Notes under the pieces: model-generated | What the model saw: only the letters and a program-made list of their open reading frames with translations | What the model was told of the DNA's origin: nothing | Database searches by the model: none | Translations under genes and position numbers: made by a program | NCBI RefSeq assembly: GCF_030272615.1 | Contig: NC_081410.1 | Coordinates: forward strand, 127,581,140 to 127,645,139 | Direction: 5' to 3' | Length of the DNA: 64,000 bases | Source: Cryptomeria japonica | Taxonomy: Eukaryota > Streptophyta > Pinopsida > Cupressales > Cupressaceae | In this document: positions 1-9,903 of the stretch, piece by piece | How the letters are laid out: each line of letters opens with the position of its first letter | Numbering within the stretch: the stretch's first letter is position 1

Positions 1-959
1 TAACTCTTTTTTATCAAATTGGCGAAGATCATTGCTTTTAGCTACTCAAGAATGTCCAAAAAGTGACTAGAGGAGTTCTCATGGGCATGATCATTTTCTT
101 TGTTTGTTGTTTGTGGTTTGAATCAATGAAGTTCTGGGGCAATTTCTCTAGTGGGTGTCTGTGATAGGAGCATTCAACTTGTGAATGCCACACATACCTC
201 GACCCCTAGTGTAATTCCAAAAATAGAGGGTTCATTCCTCGTCTGTTACGTGTTTGTTTCTTTGCAATGAGATATCTATATATCTTGGTTCTTTATACCT
301 TGGTGTAATAAGCTCCATTGTTATATAATAAGGCTCAAAGATGATAATGTATAGCACCATGAATAAAACAATGAAGAATTTCTCATCAAAATTTCTATCA
401 TATCACCCATTATCACATCAAAATCTGGCTTAGAAAGATTGATTCAAATGATTGATTATCTTCTATCTATTCTACGTCTAACAACTAACAATTCTTCTAA
501 GATCCTCAACATGTATTTTGACACACAAAAATATATAAGAATCATCATATCACATGTTTATAATCATAATAAAGTTTTCATCAACCATTATGCATCACAA
601 CATAAAGTTGCATCAAATCACTGCATGATATCACATTCATATTGCATTCATTATCACAATAAAAAAATAAATTAGACCATGAAGTTCACCATCAAAAAGC
701 TCATCAAGAACGCATATTATATATATATATATCATAAATGTGTCAAAATACATCGTATCTACAACATCAAAATCAATATCCAATCTCTCAACCTATTCTA
801 CCTCTATCAGTAGGTACATCTCAACTAGATCTAGCCTATCCCGACAGCGCTCTAGGTGGACCCATCACTCCCCCACTACTAGTCTATCAAGAGGTAGATC
901 AACTCAATCTTCTCCCCATGAAAGCACTAAAACTAGGTTCCCTCTAACCCTCAAGGATA

Positions 960-2794
960 GCTCTCTCATAAACATGCTGATAATAAATAGCCTTATGCGC
1001 AGCAGCAAAATATCTATCTACCTAGCTAAGTGCCTTCATCACTGGCCCAAATAACTGGTCATATGCATCCATAGTTATCTGAGTCCTCCTAATTGCCTCA
1101 TCTCTCTCCCATTATAATCGATCTCCATCAGCAACTATCTAATCCCTCTCTGCAGTCAAATCCTCCATCACATGTCGATACTAATCCCTATCCTCCATCC
1201 GCTGCTATCGCAAAGTAGCGACCAAGTCCTCTAAATGCCTAACCTGATCTCTCAATCTCTCCTCATCTCCTCTATCCACACCTACAGACTATGTATCCTA
1301 GGGCATCTCCACATCATAACCATCATACCCACCCTCATCTACATCGCTGCTCGATGACCCTGATCCTGACTCATCACTATCATCAAAACTTCTCATGGAT
1401 GCAGTCTCTCCACCAATATCCACATCATCCCTATCACTATCCACCTGCCCTATAACCACTACTATTAGATCTATACCTCCTCCATCCCTATCTCCTCTAC
1501 CTCTACCTCCTCCATCCCTACCTCCTCCACCTCTACCTCCTCCATCTCTACCTCCTCCACCCCTATCCTCTCCACCCCTATCCTCTCCACCTCTCCCTCT
1601 GGGACCCCTGCCATGTCTAATCTATTGAGCACCAATCGGAACTGTCGGATCTGTCAAACGTATAAGCCTATGTTGTATCTACCATACACTATACTACGCT
1701 ATAGACCCTAGATCTGCTACACCAAGCTGCCATCCCCACAAAATAGGAGTAAGAGCATCAAACTCAGCAATAGCAACATGAGGTTGTATACAAGCACCCC
1801 AATCAACAACCTTTTGAGTAGTGTGAGCAAAATAAGTTGTCACATCTGGAATACCTTGTACTTCACTGAACTGTCTGAGCACACAAATAGGAAGATGCAT
1901 ATCAATAACCCTTTGAATATCAACATCTTGACCAATAAGATATCTCTGTTGTCGACAAAAAGGAAGATATTGAGCATCATCAATCCAACCAGGACAAGTA
2001 AGATAAGGTCTCCATGAGAAGTACTATAAGATATCAATCTGATGATGCCAATACAAGATGTTACCCGATGCCCTATGCCTCACACCAATAGTATATCCAT
2101 AAGAATATGGTTGATCTGGCTCTAAAGCTATATGTAATGCAGGACGAAAGATAGCTATGTGCTCCCAAGCCCATGTCTGAAGAAAAGTAATACCACATCC
2201 AACTGATTTCTGCTGCAAGTAAACAACCACATGCATCTAATGATAGAAAGTGACAAGAAGACAAGGACCCCAAGAAAACACACGTCTGTCAATAATCATA
2301 TCATGTATAACACGTCCCCATCCAACAGGAAAACCATGGGTGTGTCTATCAGGAATCAATAATCCAGTAACAGTACAAGCAAGCACAACGGTGAGATCAT
2401 CATAATCAAAATCATCCCAACAAATATCATAACGACCATGGATATGTAGATCCTACTCCTCACACTCGAACAATGTACACAAAGTTGAAATACCATCATC
2501 ACGATTAAAAGTAACTCGCCTACCAGATATCAGAATGTGTAAAATACACCACACATCCTCAAGTGTGATAGATGCCTCACCAGTCAGTAGATGAAAAGAA
2601 CATGTCTCTGAATGCCACCGCTCAACCAAAGCAGTAATCATAGCCTTGTTGGCCATAACCTCAGGCAAATGCGCTATATAATATAATCCAACCTGTCATA
2701 ACAAAGCGGTATCCTCTGCATCCAACTCATGACATCGATCAAGACTATCTAGTCATGTATGCCTAGTAAGAAGTACTAGATAATGTGACTGCAT
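960..2794 (-). pseudogene. decayed plant mobile domain (PMD, MAIN-like) gene, antisense to its host element
   Basis: Read on the minus strand from about 2794, one frame runs to about 1692 with a few in-frame stops (near 2750, 2453, 2234, 2024). It contains PMD hallmarks: GLYYIAHLPEV, then ALVERWHSETCSFHL, a segment ITLEDVWCIL, the WAWEHI motif and a tail segment LPICVLRQFSEVQGIP. After a frameshift near 1690 comes a Gly/Arg-rich stretch (about 1490-1620), then an acidic Ser/Asp-rich stretch and a charged helix-like region down to about 960. PMD proteins are found in host genes such as MAIN/MAIL1 and within plant transposons. The stops, the frameshift and the position inside an LTR element argue for a dead element-borne copy. 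Family assignment is from recognised motifs, and the exact ends are uncertain. Confidence 0.72.
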
Positions 2795-2870
2795 TTGGAC
2801 AATATAAAAATGAGTCAACTAAGTCATCAAAACTGCCAGGATGCATAAACTGAAGAAAGAAATACCTTTA

Positions 2871-3101
2871 TTATCAATTGTGATTCAATATTATCAAATG
2901 CAAAGCAAAATAAGAAAATGCGACATATTTATGTCAAATGTGAAGAAAAAGAAGCAATTGTGACACGATATAAGCAAATGTGATACAATTGTTTCAATTG
3001 CAACACAAAGTTAACAACTGTGACATAAAACATCAAATGCGATGCATTAAACTCAATTGCGACATAATTGAATCAATTGCAGCAATATCAATACTCAATT
3101 G
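2871..3101. repeat. degenerate tandem repeat, 20-bp period, about 12 units
   Basis: The hexamer CAAWTG or a close variant recurs at 2875, 2895, 2915, 2935, 2955, 2975, 2995, 3015, 3034, 3054, 3074 and 3096. The spacing is exactly 20 bp for seven steps, then 19, 20, 20 and 22. Each unit reads roughly tcaattgygacayaa. It lies just upstream (on the minus strand) of the PMD pseudogene start. The unit is not a multiple of three, so a coding repeat is unlikely. Confidence 0.85.
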
Positions 3102-3642
3102 CAACATACATGAAAAATGACACACTAAAAAATGATTAAAAATTTGCAAAATACAAACAAAAAACAAGCAGAAAATCAGGCAACTCACCATGCCACCAGT
3201 GTCGAGAGGTCTCTAATAAGATCGCACTCACTCGGATAAATACAATCTCACTCTATGACCTGTCATTTTGCTCCAAAGATGCCATAAGCTCTAATCTCTC
3301 TAAGAAATTCTTTTAAAAAAAAATACAAATGAGCTCAAACCCATAGCAATTCTCAATTTATAAGCTCAAAACTTAGGGTTTCTTAACATAAACGCTCGTG
3401 GACCCCTCTAGCTTCAACGTGGTGTTAGACATAGCAAACAAGATTGATACTATTTCAAACTTCATATTATCACTATCTAGAATATTTCTGAAAAACTGGT
3501 CTTCAATCCAAAAATTTCCGACCACTTTTTCTAACGGGTCATTATACCCTAGCGTCACTGGGGCATACTGGGGCATACTGGGGCATACTGGGGTAGCTTT
3601 TCTTTTCATTTTCTTTGAAACAACGTCATCTCGATATTATCT
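3102..3642. other. spacer between PMD pseudogene and 3' LTR
   Basis: No recognised gene. A minus-strand open stretch covers 3373-3609 without matching a family I know. A 10-bp unit CTGGGGCATA is repeated 3.6 times at 3558-3593 inside it. Confidence 0.4.
3558..3593. repeat. 10-bp tandem repeat CTGGGGCATA x3.6
   Basis: Perfect units start at 3558, 3568 and 3578, with a partial CTGGGG at 3588. It is a short slippage-type repeat in the spacer before the 3' LTR. Confidence 0.9.
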
Positions 3643-3656
3643 CAAAGAGGGGCAAA
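3643..3656 (+). promoter_or_regulatory. polypurine tract of the Tat-like element
   Basis: CAAAGAGGGGCAAA lies immediately before TGTAGACACC. A purine run abutting TG is the plus-strand primer site of LTR elements and fixes the LTR start at 3657 and the plus orientation. Confidence 0.65.
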
Positions 3657-4673
3657 TGTAGACACCTAAAAATATCTCATTAATTTTACACTAATTATTC
3701 GTCTATTTAATTAAGTAATTTTTTAATTATTTGATTAAACTAACTATTCCTTCTAATCATCGTCCTTCAACACTTCTAATTATTCTATTTATATTCTCAA
3801 ATCATTTTAATCAGTTAACCGTATCTCAATTATTAATTAAATATTAATTATTTAATTAATTATGACATTTTCCTTAGTTAAATAATCTTTATTATTTAAT
3901 TAACTCAATCTCCTAAATTTAAATGATTTAAATTATTTAACTTATTCCTCCAAATCCCCAAATTATAATTCCAATTAATTTCATTTCATTTCTCCCAAAT
4001 TCGAATTTCAATTCATTTCATATCATTTCAACTAATTTCATATTTCCAAATTCACATTTCCCCAAATCTAAATTTCAGTTAATTTCGTGTGCATTTCAAC
4101 ATTCGAATGACCAAATTCAAATCCAAATTGAAAATGAAAATTAAATTCAATTTCAAATTCCTACAACACATGCTAAATCAGAACTGATTGATCAAATCAG
4201 TTGTCTAATCAGTTGACTCAGTTAACTCATCAATCATCCTTTTTAACTCTTAATCACCTTTTTATGACTAATCCATCTATTCGGTCTTCTAATCAATCAA
4301 GTGAGTTGACTAATCCATTTATCCAGTTCACTCTTCAATCAATCCAGTTGACTAATCAATCAATCAATCATGTTAACAAATCAATCAGTTGAGTTCAGTG
4401 ATCAATCAATTTCAGTTATCTATCAATCAACACTTGAGTTCTATTTCTCATCCCCTTTGTGTTGAAAATCTATAAATTCAACCTCTTTTAATCAATTCAA
4501 GCTAGCTTTTCTAGAATCACAGTCTTCAAAATTGTTGCTTATCTTATGCAGGAAATCAAGTGCAATACCAACCTAAGAGCCACCTACATCAACAACAATG
4601 GAGAAGAACAATGGAAGCCTTGCTATGTCAATTGAGAGAATCTTAGATAGATCATTTCAATTCAATTGACATA
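3657..4673 (+). repeat. 3' LTR (AT-rich) of the Tat-like element, right end unresolved
   Basis: It starts TGTAGACACC after the polypurine tract. The first 500 bases are very AT-rich with repeated taattaaatatt words. At 4180-4440 it is dense in tgattga/gttgact words. A TATA-like ctataaat lies near 4470. No clean CA terminus or target duplication is seen before the Copia-1 coding fragment begins at about 4674, so the end is probably lost in the junction. Confidence 0.5.
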
Positions 4674-7411
4674 GTTCAAGGATGGAAAATGCAAAATCAT
4701 TAACAGATCTGGTTTGGAGATTGCAACCGGTACACAGACAAAAGGTAATATATTTCATTTCAATTCCGATGAGAAGACATGTTTGATTGGACAAATTGAT
4801 GAGAGTTGGCTATGGCATAAAAGGTTGTGTCATGTGAATTTTGATTGCATTGTGAAGATCAGTTCAACTAAGGCAGTTAGAGATATACCTAAGATTATGA
4901 AGCTCTATAATCCGGTATGTAAAGAATGTCAAATGGGTAAATAGGTTAGAACCTCTTTTAGGAGTATACAAGATAAATCTAATGATATTCTTGATCTTAT
5001 TCATATTGATTTGTGTGGCCCTACTAGAGTTAAAAAATTTCAAGATGATAAATATTATATGCTAATCATTGATGATTATTTTAGAATGATGTGGGTTACT
5101 TTTCTAAGGGAGAAATTTGAAAGTTTCAAATTTTAAAATCTTTAAAGCTAAAGTTGAGACAGAGATAGGATTGAAGATTAAATGTTTGAGGTCAGATCAT
5201 GGTGGAGAATTCACATCCGGTGACTTTAATAACTTTTGTGAGAAGCATGGTATAAGGAGACAATTTTCTGCTCCCCGAACACCTCAGCGGAATAGAGTTG
5301 TGGAAAGGAAGAACAGAACTATCTTGGATGCTGCTAGAACAATGATGATGGAACCTAGTCTACCTCATATCTACTAGAGAGAAGCAGTGAGAATAGTGGT
5401 TTATACATTCAACAAAGTACATATCAAAGGAGAAACCGGTAAGACACCTTATGAATTATGATTTGGCAATACACCTACAGTCAAATATTTCAAATAATTT
5501 GGTAGTAAATGTTATATCAGGAGAGATGATATCATTGGCAAATTTGATCCTAGATGTGACGAAGGAATTTTTCTTGTTTATTCTAATGAAAGAAAGGCAT
5601 ATAGATGTTATAACAAGAGATTACAGAGAATTGTGGAGAATGCTAATGTCAGTGGTGGAAATGATCATATCTAAACTGGTAACACCTTTACCGGAACGGA
5701 GTGTTGAACCAGTTACTCCAGCAATATCAGAAAATTCAAGAGTAATTGAAGAACCGGGAAGAGGAACAGAGAGTCAGAAGACTCCTAGATATGTGAGATT
5801 GAATCATTCAGAAGATCAGATCATTGGGGATAAGAACAATGGAGTGATGACAAGAAGAAGATCGACATCTAATGAGGTATGTTTAATTTCTCAAGTTGAA
5901 CCGATATCAGTAATTGAAGCATGTAAAGATGAATGTTGGATGAAAGCTATGGAAGAAGAATTAGATCAGATTGAGAAAAATAACACATGGACTTTAGTTC
6001 CCCAGGGATAAAATAAGAATGTTGTTAGAACTAAATGGGTTTTTAGGAATAAATTGAATGAATAAGGCTAGATTGGTTTGTAAAGGATATTCTCAGAAGG
6101 AAGGAATTGATTATGGTGAGACTTTGGCATCTGTAGCTAGGATTGAAGCTGTAATATTATTTCTTGCCTATGTTGCCCATAAAAACTACAAGGTTTATCA
6201 GATGGATGTTGAGTATGCATTTTTAAATGGGGACCTTGATGAGGAAGTTTATATTGAGCAATCTGATGGTTTTTCACTTTCAGATGATACAAAAATGGTT
6301 TGCAGGTTAAGAAAAGTTTTATATGGATCACAACAGGCACCTAGAGCTTAGTATGCAAGGTTAGATAAATATCTTTTGAATCTTGGTTTCACTAAAGGTA
6401 ATGCTGACAGTAATCTATATTATAAAGTCACTGGTGATGATATATCGATTATTGAAGTTTTTATTGATGACATCATTTTTGGAGGTGAAGATAAGTTGTG
6501 CATGGAATTTCTAAGAATATGGAGAAAGAATTTGAAATGTCTATGATTGGGGAAATGAAATTTTTCTTATGTTTGCAAATTACTCAAATTGATAAAGGTA
6601 TTTTCATCTGTCAAACTAAGTATGCTAGGGAATTGTTGAAGAAATTTGGTATGAGAGATTCTAAACCGGTAAGTATTCATATGGTTACAAGTGGAAATTG
6701 ACAAGGAAAGATGTTTCTGCATCGTTAAATCCTACAAGATAAAAATCTATGATTGGAGGTATGTTTTATTTGACTCAGACTAGGCCTGACATAATGAATG
6801 TTGTTTGTATTGCATATAGATTTCAGAGTGATCCTAGAGAAAATCATGAGAATGTGGTGAAAAGAATTTTTAGATACTTGCAAGGTACATCTGAATATGG
6901 TTTTTGGTACCCTAAGGATGATGACTTTATTTTATGTGCATATAAAGATAAAGATTGGGCTAGTGATGTTGATGACCGAAACAGTACTTTCAGTGGAGAT
7001 TTCTTTCTTGGAAATAAATTGGTTTCATGGATCAACAAGAAGCAATCATGTACTTCTTTATCTACTGTTGAAGTTGAGTATGTTGTTGTTGCTACTAACT
7101 GTACACCGGTTCTATGGATGAAATAAATGTTGAAGGATATCAAAGTGCATTGAACTGAACTGGTAGTTATTCACTATGATAACTCTACTACTATCGACAT
7201 ATCAAAGAATCTGGTATTTCACTCTAAGACAAAACATATATCTATCAAGTATAAATTTTTGAAGGAGAAGGTGGAAGAAAATGAAGTTAGACTGGTTTAT
7301 GTGAACACTAAAGAGAAGATTGCAGATATTTTCACTAAACCTTTGCCTAAAGAATCATTTGAGTACCTGAGAGACAGATTAGGGGTTTCGGCCCCTCCGG
7401 CAAAGAACTAA
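4674..7411 (+). pseudogene. Copia-1 pol remnant: GAG-pre-integrase, integrase, RT, RNase H
   Basis: Domains appear in the usual copia order but are split by stops and frame changes. A zinc-binding region has WHKRLCHVNFD (about 4814) and a later CKEC pair. The integrase core has LIHIDLCGP (about 4996), IIDDYFRMMWV and GGEFTSGDF, followed by SAPRTPQRN. RT shows [14 protein letters not shown] (about 6064), [23 protein letters not shown] and FIDDIIFGG in place of the usual YVDD box. RNase H shows DKDWASDVDDRNS, EVEYVVVATN and a C-terminal IADIFTKPLP ending near 7411. It is closely related to Copia-2 and cannot encode a working polyprotein. Confidence 0.9.
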
Positions 7412-7826
7412 TTGATGCTTTTTGGCATCACTTCGATATGCATTATCAGAGATATTATTCATTCTAGCACTGATGTGGGGATGCTTTTGCTCAGGGGGAG
7501 GAGTTAGCCTTGTATTTCAATGGTTTTTTTGGTTTTTTTTGCTTTGATATTTTTGTCAGATTTTTGGCATTGATGTCAAAGGGGGAGAGATATTGATGTG
7601 AAAAACTTAAGGAGTTGTATACATTAGGGAGAGATATATGTGCAATTCAAAGCTTTCTAGAGATATTATTCAAAGGGGGAGTTTGGTCTTTGTTTCATAA
7701 CTTCATTGCTATATCTTTATGAGGGATATTGTTGGTTGTCTTCTATTGGGGGAGACTTGTTTGGCATTTCTTGGTACTTAGATGTTTTTCACATCTAGTG
7801 TTGCCATCAATTCCAAAAGGGGAGAT
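7412..7826 (+). promoter_or_regulatory. multiple polypurine tracts of Copia-1
   Basis: Five GGGGGAG-type tracts occur at 7492-7501, 7578-7587, 7672-7680, 7747-7755 and 7815-7826. The last abuts the TGTTG start of the 3' LTR. Arrays of purine tracts before the 3' LTR are a reported Sirevirus trait. The rest of this stretch is T-rich and non-coding. Confidence 0.75.
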
Positions 7827-8466
7827 TGTTGTCTATTTGGAGGAATTGATTATGTGTTGCATTGATGTTTTGTCATTGATGTCAACACTAGTTGTTTTGG
7901 ATGTTTTACTGGCACCCTTCTAGTCCCGGTAGGTTGTGTGGTTTCTGGTTGGATTGGATCCAGCATTGGTAATGGAATTGGCTTACTCATATTCAAATTC
8001 AATCAGTTGGTTTTGGTTTGGTGATCAGATACTATCATGTTTGGTTGGAAGCTTGGTTTGTGGTTCCAGTGAGAGTTTCATCGGCAGAGCTTTGTTGAAG
8101 ATCTTTGATGATATGCATAAGTGGTGTTGGTGTAGGTTCTAGTATGGATTCAGGATGCTGATGGTGATCATGTTCGATACTTGGCAGATTGGGATCATTG
8201 CTTTAGCATGTGGACCTATATTGGGTCTCGACGTTATCTAGGTTATGGATCGGCTTAATGTAGCATGTGGATTGGACCTCTCGATGTGTTTCTAGGATGT
8301 CTTATGAGTTGGATATTATTTGTTTTATATTTGGCTGACATGTTTTGTAATTATGTAATTGGTTTATTGTCTGGTGGCCGACCTGATTGTTTATGGTTGA
8401 GGGTTTGTATATATATGATGTAATATCTCATTGTAGATCATCATAGGAATGGGAAATGGATATGTA
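7827..8466 (+). repeat. Copia-1 3' LTR, first part
   Basis: It begins TGTTGTCTATTTGG after the last purine tract and is cut at 8466 by Copia-2. Together with 15711-16247 it makes an LTR of about 1.18 kb. Confidence 0.75.
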
Positions 8467-9832
8467 TGTTGGCATTATGTGAACTGGTATGAGGACATGA
8501 TGACATTGTATGTTGTCATTGATGTCAATATGCTGAAGAGAGAACCGGCATGTTATCCAGAACTGGTATATGTGAGAACCGGTATATGTGTCAAAGTGAA
8601 CCGGTATGGCTGTTCAAGATGAACCGGCATGTTGGTATGGGAACCGGCACATGGAAGCTTTGTATGACTACCGGTTGGTAGTCTCAATGTCAGGTTTTCC
8701 GGTTGAAGTACTTCAAGCTTGTGTGACTCAACCGATGACTTTGTGTGATGAGTTAGCTTTGTAACGAAGAATAGATCGTGTTGCCACATCAGCCTTGTGC
8801 GCGTGAAGGATCTTGCATGATGGAGATTGTTCCTATCTACCTTGGGAATATGAGAAGTCTGTAAATGGTGAAAACACGTGATGGGTTATCAGCCGCCATG
8901 AAAGCAGTGGAAAATGAATGATGGAGAAAGTCTTGAGATCGGTTCAAGGTTGTTGCATTTAATGCAATGTGCTTAATGGTCAGGATTGAACCGTTTGAAT
9001 TGCTTGACCTAACAGGTTTAGGGTTTATGCTACCGACCTATCTGTTTCCTATAAGGTCGATGTTGTGTTTCTTTCTGAAGTTGTTGGCAAAAGTTGTGTG
9101 TGAGTATCCAAGTGAAGAGATATGTGATTTTTGCCATACTAGAGGAGAGAAGTGATACTTGCAAAGTGTAAGTGTAGAAGGTGAAGAGGAGCTAAAGCAG
9201 ATTTGCATTACCATTGAGTGTTGTTACTAGATCATTGTAATACATGTTGATCTTTAACCACTTCAACAATTGAGAAATCACTTAACAGGGTAGCTTTAAC
9301 AGTTGAGAAATATCTTAACCGGGTGATCCCTAACAGGATCGGTTCCTAACAGAACCTATTGTATCAGTCTCTAACCAGACAAGGCTCTTAACAAAGTGGA
9401 CTTCTAAAGAGTTCAAAACAGCTTGTGGGTATTCATTCCCACCGTGGTTTTTCCCAGTTGGGTTTCCATGTGAAAATCTGTGTGCCATGTATGATGTTTT
9501 CATGTGATGGTTCAGTGTCTTATGTCTGACGGTAAAACATGTTGAACTAGTTGTTATTATGTTTTTGATGATAAATTACATGTTCATGCACTAGGGTGAA
9601 ATGGAAATGAAGTATTAGACAGTATGAAAGGATAAGTGCCAACTGGTTTATGCTTATCTCGGTTACTCTGGGTTTTGCCGGTTGTACTCTGTTTAAGACC
9701 AGTGTTATTGTTTGCTTGCCAAAGCAAAGTGTCTGCTGACAAACTGGTTTTAGGAATGTGTTTTTGTCTGTATTGATTCACCCCCCCCTCTCCGTACTGG
9801 TTTGGTACTATCCATTCATCATTGAGTTATCA
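8467..9832 (+). repeat. Copia-2 5' LTR
   Basis: 1366 bp, TGTTGGCATT to ATCA. A block at about 8535-8650 repeats GAACCGGYA words six times, with ACCGGT palindromes. Near its end is a C-run within a ttca(c)n-tctc context. Compared with the 3' LTR it lacks about 100 bp in the part aligned to 15060-15180 but has one extra GAACCGG unit. Confidence 0.92.
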
Positions 9833-9834
9833 AT

Positions 9835-9846
9835 TGGTATCAGAGC
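9835..9846 (+). promoter_or_regulatory. primer-binding site (tRNA-iMet) of Copia-2
   Basis: TGGTATCAGAGC, the common plant initiator-tRNA-Met complement, lies two bases after the 5' LTR end. Confidence 0.93.
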
Positions 9847-9903
9847 ATCCTCTAGGTCCTCTATGTTATAAGCTTAACCGCTTGAAGAAAAGATCTCAGT
9901 CTA

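Larger units (their letters stand above)
1..3656 (+). mobile_element. 3' internal end of a Tat-like Ty3/gypsy LTR element (5' part outside window)
   Basis: This stretch ends in a purine-rich tract (3643-3656) directly before a TGTAGACACC terminus at 3657, which is the layout of an internal region meeting a 3' LTR on the plus strand. It holds no recognisable reverse transcriptase or integrase. Its main coding trace is an antisense plant-mobile-domain pseudogene (about 960-2794). Extra ORFs, some antisense, are known between pol and the 3' LTR of Tat-lineage Ty3/gypsy elements, so I infer that lineage. Positions 1-960 contain AT-rich DNA with a short TA run (719-731) and nothing else I can name. 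The pol genes and 5' LTR would lie to the left of the window or are lost. Confidence 0.5.

Noticed and set aside
439..675. Small plus-strand open frame with many His/Asn
   Set aside because: AT-rich with a catcatatcac-like composition. There is no start context, family match or conservation evidence.
1395..1628. Plus-strand proline-rich open frame
   Set aside because: It is the shadow of the Gly/Arg-rich tail of the minus-strand PMD pseudogene.
4180..4440. Possible satellite of tgattga/gttgact words in the 3657 LTR
   Set aside because: Words recur but I find no fixed period. It looks like low complexity rather than a tandem array.
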